From NCBI GenBank assembly GCA_963666765.1, contig OY762933.1, positions 1,426,001-1,490,000 of the forward strand: a stretch of 64,000 nucleotides of DNA, in the 5' to 3' direction. The DNA is from Foliamicus sp963666765 (lineage in GTDB: Bacteria > Pseudomonadota > Gammaproteobacteria > Steroidobacterales > Foliamicaceae). Position 1 is the stretch's first letter. The number at the start of each line of letters is the position of its first letter. A program made the position numbers and the translations under genes. Shown piece by piece: positions 46,510 through 55,667 of this stretch. The notes below the pieces were generated by a model. The model ran no database searches. It was not told the DNA's origin and saw only the letters and a list, made by a program, of their open reading frames with translations.

Positions 46510-47836
46510 CGCGTTTCGTTCCTGCCGCTTCCGACCGCCACACCGCCAGCATGGCCTGTGCCGCAATGCGTCCGTCAGCGGCGGCGTCAACTACTTCGCG
46601 GCCACCGTTGATGCAGTCGCCGCCGGCAAACACGCGCTTGCGCGATGTGCGGCGCGTTTCCGGATCCACCCACACCGTCCCGTCCGCGTTACAGCGCACG
46701 CCGGCCCCGAGCGCCTGCACACCCGTTTCCTGACCTGCCGCTACCGCGAGAAGATCACAGGCCAGTTCGACCTCCTCGTTGCTGCCGACCTCCCGGAAGC
46801 GAGCGCTGCAGAGAGCGCCGCCGCGATGCACAGCGGCGAGCGGGCGCAGGTTTTCACGCAACCGAACGCCGCAGCTTCGCGCGGCGGCGAGCTCATGGGT
46901 GTAAGCGCTCATGTCCGCCTCGCGGCGGCGGTAAGCCAGCGTCACCTCGGTTACGCCAAGCAGCGCAAGTTCGCGCGCAATGTCGATGGCGGTGTTGCCT
47001 CCGCCGATTACGACCGCCCGGCTCGCGCCGGCCGGCAAGGCAAAGCCCTCCTCCGTCTTGATGGCACGGATCAGTTCCGTGGCTCCCCAAACACCCGGTC
47101 CCTCCAGGTTCAGCGTTCTACCCTGGCCCAGGCCAACGCCGATAAACAGCGCGTCATATTTCTCAAGGAGCGACGCAAAACCGATGTCTTCCCCCACGCG
47201 CACTCCGGCACGAAGCCGCGCCCCGTGGCTGAGCAGCCATTCCACTTCGGCGAGGCTCGAATCGGCTTGCATCTTGTAAGGTGCTACACCTGTTGTATTG
47301 AGTCCGCCAGGTAAGTCCTCGCGTTCGTAGATATCGGCTTCCACGCCTGCCAGGGCCAGGTGGGCGGCGCAGGCGAGGCTGGCGGGGCCCGCGCCGATCA
47401 AAGCCACCCGGCGGCCGATGGGAGGAGCCGGCGTGAATAACGGCCGCGCGCTAGCGCGTTCATCGGCGCAGGCCGTATCGGTGGCGTAGCGCTGCAGGCG
47501 CCCGATTGCGATGGGCTGACCGTTGAATTGCTGGTACACGCAGGCGCCCACGCACATCTCCTCTACCGGGCACACTCGCGCGCAGGAAGCGCCCAGCATG
47601 TTTTGCCGGAAAATCGTGGTGGCCGCCCCCCGGGTATTGCCGGAGGCGATCTGAGCGATGAACTTCGGAATGTCTATGGTCGTGGGGCAGTGCCGAACAC
47701 AGGGCGCGTCATGGCAATACAGACACCGGTCCGCCTCAATCAGGGCTTCGGCGGCGGAGAGCGGCGGCTTGGAATCCTCAAAGTGGCGTTCCAGCCGATT
47801 TGACTTCAAACGCAAAGTGCCCTGTTCCGTTGGCAT
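46502..47836 (-). CDS. preT: Dihydropyrimidine dehydrogenase subunit PreT
   Basis: PreT takes electrons from NAD(P)H and passes them to PreA. The 444-residue protein has an N-terminal GltD-like iron-sulfur region (CLYCHDAPCVRHCPTTID; CARVCPVEEMCVGACV), an FAD-binding motif VALIGAGPASLACAAHLAL and an NAD(P)-binding motif AVVIGGGNTAIDIARELA, ending with the FAD-binding FAGGDCINGGREVVDAAADG. It lies 11 bp after the aminotransferase gene. Confidence 0.95.
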   Translation of the reverse strand: MPTEQGTLRLKSNRLERHFEDSKPPLSAAEALIEADRCLYCHDAPCVRHCPTTIDIPKFIAQIASGNTRGAATTIFRQNMLGASCARVCPVEEMCVGACVYQQFNGQPIAIGRLQRYATDTACADERASARPLFTPAPPIGRRVALIGAGPASLACAAHLALAGVEADIYEREDLPGGLNTTGVAPYKMQADSSLAEVEWLLSHGARLRAGVRVGEDIGFASLLEKYDALFIGVGLGQGRTLNLEGPGVWGATELIRAIKTEEGFALPAGASRAVVIGGGNTAIDIARELALLGVTEVTLAYRRREADMSAYTHELAAARSCGVRLRENLRPLAAVHRGGALCSARFREVGSNEEVELACDLLAVAAGQETGVQALGAGVRCNADGTVWVDPETRRTSRKRVFAGGDCINGGREVVDAAADGRIAAQAMLAVWRSEAAGTKRDG

Positions 47837-47847
47837 GGCAACGTGGC

Positions 47848-49179
47848 CTACGCGTCGGTCACGAAAACGAGAGCGTCTTCCATGGCGGTCAGCGCTTCAT
47901 CGACTTCGGCGGCGGAAACCGTCAGCGGCGGTGCAATGCGCACGGTATTGCCGTAGAGACCTCCGCGACCCAACAGCAGCCCGCGCTCACGGGCCGCTTC
48001 GATGAAGGCGGCAGTGCGCTTCGGGCTCGGAGAGCGGTCGCCGACAGTTTCATCCACCACAAACTCGATAGCCTGCATCAGTCCCTTGCCCCGTACATCC
48101 CCGACCATGACGGGGAACCGCCGTTGCAGGCGCTTGAGGCCGCCGCTGAGCTTTTCGCCCAGCGCAGCGGCCCTGTCCGCCAGTCCGTCCCGCTCAACGA
48201 TGTCGATCACCGCATTGGCTGCGGCGCAACTGGCCGGATTGCCGCCGAAGGTGGACAAGGTGGATTTATCCAGCGATTCAGCGATGGACGGGGTGGTCAC
48301 CAGCACGCCGAGAGGAAGGCCGTTAGCGATGCCTTTCGCCATGGTCATCAGGTCCGGTTCCACTTCGTAGTGCTCGATGCCCCAGAGTTTCCCCGTACGG
48401 CCGAAACCGGTTTGCACTTCGTCGGCGATGAACAGACCGCCGTGTGCGCGCACAATCTCAGCCACGATCGCAAAGTACTCCCGGGGCGGCGTGATGAAGC
48501 CGCCCACGCCCAGAATCGGCTCGGCCAGCATGCCGGCCACATGGCCGCTTGTCGTAGTCTCGATCAGTTCCTTGACGTCTTTGGCGCAGGCGATGCCACA
48601 CTTCGGGTAGGTCAGTTTCAAGGGGCATCGGTAGCAGTAGGGCGCCGGGGCGTGACGGATGCCCGGCGCCAGATGGGCGTTGCCGCGCCAGGCCGCGTTG
48701 CCGGTCAGGCTCTGGGCCAGCAATGTGCGCCCGGAATAGCCGTGCCGCAGCGCAATCACTTCGGTGTTGCCCGTGTGGCTTTGCGCGGTCATGACCGCCA
48801 TTTCGTCCGCTTCGCTGCCTGATGCGGTAAAGAAGCACTTCTGCAGCGCGCCGGGAGTGATGCGGGCAAGGCGCTCGGCCAACTCTCCCATCGGAAGCGT
48901 CGGGTACAGGGTCGAGATGTGTGTGAGCCGCTGGATCTGGGCGATTACCGCCTTGTTAACCCGTTCATTGGCGTGACCCACGGAGACCGTGAGGATGCCG
49001 CCGAAGAAATCCAGATAGGACGCGCCTTCGATATCCCGGACCCGGCAGCCTTTCCCTTCCGTAACGACTACTGGATCCGTATGGATGCTCTTGACCTGCG
49101 GAAACACATAATCCCGATACCGGCGAATCGCCGCATCCCGGCCGGTGGACCGCAGCGCTTGATTCCCACTTTCGTTCAT
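47848..49179 (-). CDS. Class III aminotransferase (AGXT2-like), probable beta-alanine/3-aminoisobutyrate-pyruvate
   Basis: The 443-residue PLP enzyme has the substrate-gating FFTASGSEADEMAVMTA, GLFIADEVQTGFGRTG with the cofactor Asp, and the Schiff-base Lys in LMTMAKGIANGLPLG. The pattern TPGALQKCFF resembles AGXT2, which transaminates 3-aminoisobutyrate. In this operon the expected substrates are beta-alanine from uracil and 3-aminoisobutyrate from thymine, giving the semialdehydes used by MmsA. ATG 49179 is chosen by homology; the longer frame would run into the preceding gene. Confidence 0.88.
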   Translation of the reverse strand: MNESGNQALRSTGRDAAIRRYRDYVFPQVKSIHTDPVVVTEGKGCRVRDIEGASYLDFFGGILTVSVGHANERVNKAVIAQIQRLTHISTLYPTLPMGELAERLARITPGALQKCFFTASGSEADEMAVMTAQSHTGNTEVIALRHGYSGRTLLAQSLTGNAAWRGNAHLAPGIRHAPAPYCYRCPLKLTYPKCGIACAKDVKELIETTTSGHVAGMLAEPILGVGGFITPPREYFAIVAEIVRAHGGLFIADEVQTGFGRTGKLWGIEHYEVEPDLMTMAKGIANGLPLGVLVTTPSIAESLDKSTLSTFGGNPASCAAANAVIDIVERDGLADRAAALGEKLSGGLKRLQRRFPVMVGDVRGKGLMQAIEFVVDETVGDRSPSPKRTAAFIEAARERGLLLGRGGLYGNTVRIAPPLTVSAAEVDEALTAMEDALVFVTDA

Positions 49180-49199
49180 ACGACCGTTAGCTCGAGCGC

Positions 49200-50075
49200 T
49201 CAGGGCGCAGTTACTGAAGCGTAGGCGTCCGGGCGGCGATCCCGGTAGAACTGCCATTTGGCGCGGACCTGGTCGATCGCGCCCAGGTCCAGGTCCGCAA
49301 CAAGCAGCTCGTCGGCGTCTTCGGACGCCTGGGCGGCAATCCTGCCCGTGGGGTCAACAAAGTAGCTGCTGCCATAGAACGTGCCCAGATTCCATGGCTC
49401 TTCCGTCCCCACCCGATTGACGCAGCCCATGAAGTAGCCATTGGCGATGGCATGGGCCGGCTGTTCGATCATCCACAGATGGTCGGAGAGTCCCTGAACC
49501 GTAGCGGAAGGGTTATAGACGATCTCCGCGCCACCCAGGCCCAGCGCCCGGGCGCCTTCGGGAAAGTGGCGGTCGTAACAGATGTACACGCCGACTTTCG
49601 CGTAGGCGGTATCGAACACCGGGTAGCCGAGATTGCCGGGACGGAAGAAGTATTTCTCCCAGAAGCCGGCGGTCTGCGGGATGTGAGTCTTGCGGTACTT
49701 GCCAAGATAGGCGCCGTCCGCGTCGATTACCGCCGCGGTGTTATAGAGGAACCCGGCGCCCTCGGATTCATACAGGGGCACAATCATGACCATGGAATAC
49801 CGGCGGGCGTACGCAGCCATGCGTTCCGTCGTGGGGCCCGGCACCGTTTCGGCCGTAGAAAACCAGGAAGAATCCTGGCTGGGGCAAAAGTAGGGCGTGT
49901 TGAAGATCTCCTGCAGGCACAGAATCCGGACACCCTGCCGACCGGCTTCCTCGACAAGCGGAATGTGTTTGGCGATCATGGCTTCGGTGATTGCATCCTT
50001 GTCGCCGTGCGCTCCACCTTCCGGCAGAGCCATCTGGATCAGTCCGGATTTCACGATTCTCGCAGTGTCAGGCAT
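49200..50075 (-). CDS. Beta-ureidopropionase (N-carbamoyl-beta-alanine amidohydrolase)
   Basis: The 291-residue nitrilase-superfamily enzyme has the full Glu-Lys-Cys triad: Glu in ILCLQEIFNTPYF, Lys in YLGKYRKTHIPQ and Cys in VGVYICYDRHFPEGAR. It hydrolyses N-carbamoyl-beta-alanine to beta-alanine, CO2 and ammonia, the third step of the reductive pathway. ATG 50075 overlaps the dihydropyrimidinase stop by 8 bp, so the two are coupled. N-carbamoylputrescine amidase is the main alternative, but the context favours pyrimidine breakdown. Confidence 0.92.
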   Translation of the reverse strand: MPDTARIVKSGLIQMALPEGGAHGDKDAITEAMIAKHIPLVEEAGRQGVRILCLQEIFNTPYFCPSQDSSWFSTAETVPGPTTERMAAYARRYSMVMIVPLYESEGAGFLYNTAAVIDADGAYLGKYRKTHIPQTAGFWEKYFFRPGNLGYPVFDTAYAKVGVYICYDRHFPEGARALGLGGAEIVYNPSATVQGLSDHLWMIEQPAHAIANGYFMGCVNRVGTEEPWNLGTFYGSSYFVDPTGRIAAQASEDADELLVADLDLGAIDQVRAKWQFYRDRRPDAYASVTAP

Positions 50076-51456
50076 TGAATGACGCCCTCTTGACGAAGTT
50101 GCCGCTTCCCGGACTCCCACGCCAGACGTTGTCCGCGACGACTACACGGCCACGGCTGATCACTGTTTCACTGACACCCTGAACCTCCATGCCCTCATAG
50201 GCGTTGTAGTCCACGTTCATATGGTGCGTATGCGGGTTGCCGACACTGATGGTTTCCTTGCGTTGTGGGTCGAAAACCACCAGATCGGCGTCGCTGCCGA
50301 CCGCGACCGTGCCTTTCTTCGGGAACAAGCCGAAGAGCTTTGCCGCAGCCGTGGAGGTCAGCTCCACGAACTTGTTCAGGGAAAGACGCCCCGCAACCAC
50401 TCCTCCGGTATAGACAAGGCTCATGCGGTTTTCGACGCCGGGCGCCCCGTTGGGTATCTTGCTGAAATCTTCGATGCCAAGGACCTTCTGATCCTTGTAG
50501 CAGAACGGGCAGTGGTCGGTGGCGATGCTGTGCAGGTCGCCGAACACCAGCCCGCGCCACAGGTGCTCCTGATTCCATTTCTCGCGCAGAGGCGGCGTCA
50601 TTACGTACTTGGCCCCTTCAAATCCCTCCTGATCGTAGTGGCCGATGTCCAGGAACAGGTATTGAGGACAAGTCTCCGCGTACACCAGGGCGCCCCGATC
50701 CCTGGCAAGCGTGACCTGCTCCAGGGCGTCCGAGCAGCTCAGGTGCACGATGTAAACCGGCACGCCCGCCACTTCCGCAATGGCGATGGCCCGATGCACG
50801 CCTTCGGCCTCCATGCGCGTGGGGCGGGTCTGGGCGTGGTGTTTGGGCGATGTCTTACCCTCGGCCAGGGCACGCTTGACGATCTCGTCGATGACGATGC
50901 CGTTTTCGGCATGCATGCACACCAGGGTTCCATCCTCGCCTGCCTTGCGCATGGCGCGGAACAGCGTGCCGTCATCGACATACAGCACGCCCGGATAAGC
51001 CATGAACATTTTGTAGGAGGTCACGCCCTCGTCCGCCAGGCGGCGCATCTCCCAAAGCCGCTCATCCTCCATGTCGGTCACGATCATGTGGAACCCGTAG
51101 TCGATACTCGCCTTGCCGTCCGCCTTCGCATGCCAGGTCTCCAGCGCCTCCAGAGTCGAACGGCCTTTTTCCTGTATGGCGAAGTCCACGATTGTTGTTG
51201 TGCCGCCAAAGGCCGCCGCACGGGTGCCGGTTTCGAAGTCGTCCGCGCTCGTGGTCCCGCCAAACGGCATGTCCATGTGGGTGTGGGGGTCCACGCCGCC
51301 AGGAATCACCAGTTTCCCCGTTGCATCAATGGCGTGGTCGGCGTCCATTTCCAGGCGCCGGCCAATCACAGAGATTGTTTCGTCCTCGATGAAGATGTCG
51401 CCGTGGTAATCGTCCACGGCGGTAACAATGCGGCCGTTATGAATGAGCAGCGACAC
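50068..51456 (-). CDS. Dihydropyrimidinase (hydantoinase family)
   Basis: The 462-residue amidohydrolase opens dihydrouracil or dihydrothymine rings. The binuclear zinc site is visible: GGVDPHTHMDMPFGG, the carbamylated Lys in VTSYKMFMAYPG, His in CMHAENG, His in YIVHLSCSDALE and Asp in SIATDHCPFCYKD. It lies directly after the NCS1 permease and overlaps it by 20 bp. Confidence 0.95.
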   Translation of the reverse strand: MSLLIHNGRIVTAVDDYHGDIFIEDETISVIGRRLEMDADHAIDATGKLVIPGGVDPHTHMDMPFGGTTSADDFETGTRAAAFGGTTTIVDFAIQEKGRSTLEALETWHAKADGKASIDYGFHMIVTDMEDERLWEMRRLADEGVTSYKMFMAYPGVLYVDDGTLFRAMRKAGEDGTLVCMHAENGIVIDEIVKRALAEGKTSPKHHAQTRPTRMEAEGVHRAIAIAEVAGVPVYIVHLSCSDALEQVTLARDRGALVYAETCPQYLFLDIGHYDQEGFEGAKYVMTPPLREKWNQEHLWRGLVFGDLHSIATDHCPFCYKDQKVLGIEDFSKIPNGAPGVENRMSLVYTGGVVAGRLSLNKFVELTSTAAAKLFGLFPKKGTVAVGSDADLVVFDPQRKETISVGNPHTHHMNVDYNAYEGMEVQGVSETVISRGRVVVADNVWRGSPGSGNFVKRASFNA

Positions 51457-53131
51457 GCGCCAGCCTCCCCCGAGTACCCAGCCCGTAAACCAGAAAGGCG
51501 ATCAGGCAACCGGAAAACCAGGATCCGGTGTACAGCCATTCCAGCGCGGGAACAAAATAACCCACCAGCGCGGTGGCCACACCCAGGCTCAGGGCCAGCA
51601 TGGCCAAAGGGTTGACGCCGTGAACATAGGCATAGGAGCCCTTGGCGTCGAACAGATCCGGTATCGAAAGAACCTTGCGGCGGGTCCAGTAGTAGTCGGC
51701 GAGCATGACGCCCAGCACCGGCCCAAGCAATCCGCTCACAAAAACGAGCAGGCCGCTGATGCGGTCAACAAGCCACCAGGGAGCAATCAGCATGCCGATG
51801 ACGCCGGTAATCAGTCCGCCCCGGCGAAAATCAAGGCGCTTCGGCAAAAGATTGGTAAATGCGTTGGCCGGAGCGATCACATTGGCGGCGAGGTTGGTCG
51901 TGACCGTCGCGATGAGCAGGGCGAACTGCGCCGCCACAACGAGGGCCGGATTCTGGAATTGAGCCAGCAGCGTTACCGGGTCCCAGGGGGCGTCCTCGGC
52001 GATGAGAATCTGATCAAAACCGATCAGAGCCGCGCAGGTGACGAATACGCTGATGAAACTGTAAAGGAGCATTGCGCCAGGCAAGGCAAGGAGCTGGCCG
52101 GCTGCTTGCGCGCTCTGGGAGACACTGTAGCGGGTAATGTCGGCAATGCTGATGGACATGGTGGCCCAGAATCCAACCATGGCCGTGGTCCAGAATAGCC
52201 AGATTGCAAAACGGGAGCGCGGTGGATCGGCTGCGCGGACGTCGATTGGCGATGACGCGTGGCCATCGCGGCGAAACTGGACGGCAAGTTCGCCGGCCGG
52301 CAGCTGGTTCACTGTCAGGCGCGCCCCATCCGCTCCCAACGTACGCCATGGCGCGTCCGCCAGAGCCTCCGCCGCGGCGACGCGAAACTGATCCGCCTTG
52401 ATCACGCCCCCACTGTCGCGCAGTGGCGCCAGCGTTACATTGCCATCGGAATCGTATGTAGCGGTAGACCGCTCCAGTTGGGCGCCCTGGCGCAGCACCG
52501 TGTCAAAGCCGCCGCCTGCGGACACGCCCCAGGCCACCAGACACAATCCGATAACGAGCAACAGGGGGGCGGCCCACATCTCGATGCGCCGAATGGAATC
52601 GATCCCGCGCCAGATAATGAGCAGATTCAGCGAGAGCGACAAGGCGAATCCGGCAAACTTTCCTGCTGTCAGGCCCGCTTCGACAGGGACGCTGGCCAGC
52701 GTGCAACCTATCGCGTGGATAGCCAGCCCGCCAATCCAGGTCTGTATGCCAAACCAGCCGCAGGCAACCAGCGCTCTTGCCATGGCCGGCCCGTGCACAC
52801 CGGCCACGCCAAACGCGGCGCGCGCCAGCACCGCAAACGGGAGCCGGTAGCGGGTGCCGGCGTGACCGTTCAGGATCATCGGCGCCGTAACGATCAGATT
52901 GCCGGCGAAGATAATGGCAAGCGCCTCCGTCCAGCTCAGGCCGCTGCGAATCATGTAGCTCGCCAAAAGCCAGGTGGGGATGCACACCGCCATGCCGACC
53001 CAGATTGCGGCGAAACTCCAAAGGGTCCAGTTGCAGCGGGATTGCGGCGCCGGCGCCAGATCCGGCGAGTAGAGGGACGATGCTTCAATAGCGCTGTCCC
53101 GCGCCGTGCCGCTGGCGTTGCGAAATTCCAT
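51437..53131 (-). CDS. NCS1 nucleobase:cation symporter with an extra ~95-residue loop
   Basis: The 564-residue membrane protein has about twelve helices and NCS1 hallmarks: WTLWSFAAIWVGMAV, YRLPFAVLARAAFGVAG, FWATMSISIADITRYS and LGPVLGVMLADYYWTRRKVL. Members import uracil, thymine, hydantoins or allantoin, and the operon points to uracil or thymine. Between helix ends near residues 207 and 307 lies a hydrophilic insert of about 95 residues (from LRQGAQLERSTATYDSDG to VRAADPPRSR). Typical NCS1 proteins have a much shorter loop there. The insert is in frame and coding-like. Confidence 0.9.
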   Translation of the reverse strand: MEFRNASGTARDSAIEASSLYSPDLAPAPQSRCNWTLWSFAAIWVGMAVCIPTWLLASYMIRSGLSWTEALAIIFAGNLIVTAPMILNGHAGTRYRLPFAVLARAAFGVAGVHGPAMARALVACGWFGIQTWIGGLAIHAIGCTLASVPVEAGLTAGKFAGFALSLSLNLLIIWRGIDSIRRIEMWAAPLLLVIGLCLVAWGVSAGGGFDTVLRQGAQLERSTATYDSDGNVTLAPLRDSGGVIKADQFRVAAAEALADAPWRTLGADGARLTVNQLPAGELAVQFRRDGHASSPIDVRAADPPRSRFAIWLFWTTAMVGFWATMSISIADITRYSVSQSAQAAGQLLALPGAMLLYSFISVFVTCAALIGFDQILIAEDAPWDPVTLLAQFQNPALVVAAQFALLIATVTTNLAANVIAPANAFTNLLPKRLDFRRGGLITGVIGMLIAPWWLVDRISGLLVFVSGLLGPVLGVMLADYYWTRRKVLSIPDLFDAKGSYAYVHGVNPLAMLALSLGVATALVGYFVPALEWLYTGSWFSGCLIAFLVYGLGTRGRLARVAAHS

Positions 53132-53183
53132 TGCGCGTGGGGCGAATTAAACCCGAAGCCAATTCCGCGCTCACCTGGACCGG

Positions 53184-55478
53184 TCAGAAATCGATGCGCG
53201 CCTCAAGCCCGATCTCGCGGCGGTCCGTATTCCAAAGCGCAAAACCCAGAAAACCGGGATAGTAGTTGCGTACCCTGGTGTACTTCTTGTCGGCCAGATT
53301 GATTCCGTACAGGCCGACACGCCAGCGTTCACTCGGGTCCACGTACTCGATACGCGCATTGATCAACCCGTAACCGTTTTCCCACTCAAACGGCGAGTTG
53401 GCGATCTGTCCGAAGAAGTCGTCCCGGTACGAATAATCGGCGCGGATCAATAGCCCGGCGCCGTTGCCCAGCGGCCACTGCAGCCGTGGGGATATGCTGA
53501 AGGTGTACTTGCTCACGTAGGGCAACCGCGAGCCTTCCATGAAGTTGGCTTCCAGCGAGGGATCCAGATCAACCCTTGTAATCTGCGCATCAGTGTAGCC
53601 GGCAGTGACGGTAACGCGCGCCACCTCGGAAAGCACAGCGGTCAACTCCAGCTCAAAACCATCAATTTCCGCCTCTGCTGCGTTGAGCACACGCGTATCG
53701 AAGGAATCTCCCACACGGTTGACCTGCGCCTGATAATCTTCATAGTTGCTGCTGTAGGCCGAAACATTAAGGCGCATACGATCGTCAAGCGCCTGAACCT
53801 TCATCCCCACCTCCACCATGTTCACGTATTCGGGGTCGTAAACGCCCACGCTGGACGGCCGGCTCGGCCGGGCTGCGAATCCGCCGCTGCGGAAACCGCG
53901 GGAGTAGGTGGCGTACAGCATGACGCTGTCGGACACCTGGAACTTGCCGTTCAACGTGCCGGAAACCGCATCCCACGAGTCGCCCAGTGAGGTTGGCGCC
54001 ACCAGGTAAAAGGGTTGACCGTCGTCATTGAGGGCCTGGTTGCCCATGGCGTCCAGGCGCCGGTAAACCACGTCATAGTCCTTGTCTTCTTCCGTGTAAC
54101 GCAGACCCGCCGTGAGGCTGAACCGTTCCGAGAGGTCAGTGGTGGCCTGACCAAAAGCCGCATAGCTGCTGGTTTCAACCGCCGACCTGCGCTGATCCAG
54201 GTTGCCGAACTGATCGTCGTCCTGCAGGTTGTAGCCGTCCTCGGTGAAGTAATACAACCCGGCAATCCAGTTGAGCGTGCCCGCGGCGTTCTCGCCCAGC
54301 AACTGGAGCTCCTGGGAAAACTGATCCGACGCGCCACTCTCCAGATAGTGGACAACCACCTGCGGAGCGCCGTCAAACTCCAGGTTTCCGACGTACTCCA
54401 TGTCCCGGTAGGCGGTAATGGACTTGAAAGTCATCTGTTCGGACAGGCTCCATTGCCAGGTCGCAGACAAGCCGAATAGATCCTGCTCGGTGGCGAGGTC
54501 GTCCAGCGAGTAACTGTCGAAGGGATCGGTCTCCACGCCCGGGGCGCAGGGAGCATACTCGCCCGCTGAGGCACTGGTAAAACACGGTGCGGCGCCAAAA
54601 AAGTTGACCATCCAATCGGCGAATTCATAGAAGCTGTGAGGCACCGCGGCCTGGCGTGCTCGGCTGGCGTCGGCCACCAGAGAGAATTCGGCGGCTTCAC
54701 CGGCCCAGAACAATTGCACTCTGCCGCTTACGCTGCTTTCATCACCCGTTTCCTCGCCGGTGAACACCTGCTCGCCCACGCCGTCCCGGTTGCGGCTCAG
54801 CACGCTTGCGCGCAGCCCCACGTTCTCGCCGATTCCGAATTCGGCGGAGGCCTGAACGTTAAGCCGTCCTTCCTGCCCGACGGTGGCGCCCAGATGGCCG
54901 CCTGGTTCCCCGCTCGGCCTGGAGCTGACCACGTTAACCGCGCCACCAATGGTGTTCTTGCCGAAAAGCGTACCCTGAGGCCCGCGCAGCACCTCCACCC
55001 GCTCAAGATCCAGCAGGTCCAGCGCCGCGCCCTGGTTGCGGCCCACGTAAACCCCGTCGATATAGAGGCCGACCCCAGGGTCGGTAGTCACCATATGGTC
55101 GGACTGACCGATTCCACGAAGGAAGATTGCGCCGGCCTCGGCGCTTCCCATGCCGTAGGACGTAAACGACATGCCCGGAGTGAATTTTCCGATGTCCCGC
55201 AGATCGATCATGTTGGCTTCCTCAAGATCCGGGCTTGAGAAAGCCGTGATGGAAATAGGCGTTTCCTGAAGAGACTCCTGGCGCTTGCGGGCAGTGACGA
55301 TGACCTCCTCAATGACCCCGTCTGCCCGATCTTCCGCGGTCTGGGCTGCCAGAGGCGCGCACGGAAAGCAGACCATCGCTGCAACGAACAGGGCCGCCAA
55401 CAAATCCCCGGCGCCCCAGGCCCCTCTATCGGTACTTCGTAGCGGAAAAAACAGCTCGCTTTCTCTCTGGATTCTCAT
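53184..55478 (-). CDS. TonB-dependent receptor leading the pyrimidine operon
   Basis: The 764-residue outer-membrane receptor has a signal peptide (about residues 1-46), a TonB box (IEEVIVTARKRQESLQETPI), a plug domain with VEVLRGPQGTLFGKNTIGGA and a 22-strand barrel ending in GLEARIDF. GGAGG lies five bases before ATG 55478. It is the first gene of the operon, 52 bp before the NCS1 permease, so it probably admits a pyrimidine-containing compound across the outer membrane. The ligand is inferred from context only. Confidence 0.93.
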   Translation of the reverse strand: MRIQRESELFFPLRSTDRGAWGAGDLLAALFVAAMVCFPCAPLAAQTAEDRADGVIEEVIVTARKRQESLQETPISITAFSSPDLEEANMIDLRDIGKFTPGMSFTSYGMGSAEAGAIFLRGIGQSDHMVTTDPGVGLYIDGVYVGRNQGAALDLLDLERVEVLRGPQGTLFGKNTIGGAVNVVSSRPSGEPGGHLGATVGQEGRLNVQASAEFGIGENVGLRASVLSRNRDGVGEQVFTGEETGDESSVSGRVQLFWAGEAAEFSLVADASRARQAAVPHSFYEFADWMVNFFGAAPCFTSASAGEYAPCAPGVETDPFDSYSLDDLATEQDLFGLSATWQWSLSEQMTFKSITAYRDMEYVGNLEFDGAPQVVVHYLESGASDQFSQELQLLGENAAGTLNWIAGLYYFTEDGYNLQDDDQFGNLDQRRSAVETSSYAAFGQATTDLSERFSLTAGLRYTEEDKDYDVVYRRLDAMGNQALNDDGQPFYLVAPTSLGDSWDAVSGTLNGKFQVSDSVMLYATYSRGFRSGGFAARPSRPSSVGVYDPEYVNMVEVGMKVQALDDRMRLNVSAYSSNYEDYQAQVNRVGDSFDTRVLNAAEAEIDGFELELTAVLSEVARVTVTAGYTDAQITRVDLDPSLEANFMEGSRLPYVSKYTFSISPRLQWPLGNGAGLLIRADYSYRDDFFGQIANSPFEWENGYGLINARIEYVDPSERWRVGLYGINLADKKYTRVRNYYPGFLGFALWNTDRREIGLEARIDF

Positions 55479-55507
55479 GGTGGCCTCCGAGGTTGGCGGG
55501 ATGGCGG

Positions 55508-55536
55508 ATACTAACTGTTGTTGACAAAAATGTCAA
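55508..55536 (-). promoter_or_regulatory. Sigma-70 promoter of the pyrimidine operon
   Basis: On the minus strand a perfect -35 box TTGACA (55536-55531) is followed after exactly 17 bp by TAGTAT (55513-55508), four of six matches to the -10 consensus. It points at the TonB-receptor gene, whose ATG is about 30 bp downstream. The -35 box is one half of the palindrome at 55521-55536, so a repressor bound there would exclude RNA polymerase. Confidence 0.75.
55521..55536. promoter_or_regulatory. RutR-like operator 1
   Basis: A perfect 16-bp site with inverted ends, TTGACAAAAATGTCAA, overlaps the -35 box of the operon promoter. It resembles the E. coli RutR consensus TTGACCAnnTGGTCAA, and a TetR-family gene of the RutR type lies at 55668-56285. 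Confidence 0.75.
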
Positions 55537-55556
55537 ACATCTTTTGCATATTTTGT

Positions 55557-55572
55557 TTGACAAATATGTCAA
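55557..55572. promoter_or_regulatory. RutR-like operator 2
   Basis: This is a second 16-bp copy, TTGACAAATATGTCAA, centred 36 bp upstream of operator 1 with respect to the operon. Its distance, about 3.4 helical turns, would allow two dimers to bind on nearby faces. It also contains a TTGACA that could serve as a second -35 box. Confidence 0.75.
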
Positions 55573-55667
55573 TATCCGATACGTTCCGGCAACCGGCCAA
55601 GGTTATGAGGCCGCCGGCGCGGAGCCAAACGCCAATGGGCGTGAGAAAACGCGGCTGCCGGGAAAGA

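Noticed and set aside
55557..55562. Alternative -35 box TTGACA in operator 2 with a -10 near 55545
   Set aside because: The -10 candidate (TATGCA at 16 bp) is weaker than the TTGACA-17-TAGTAT pair closer to the gene; kept only as a possible second promoter.
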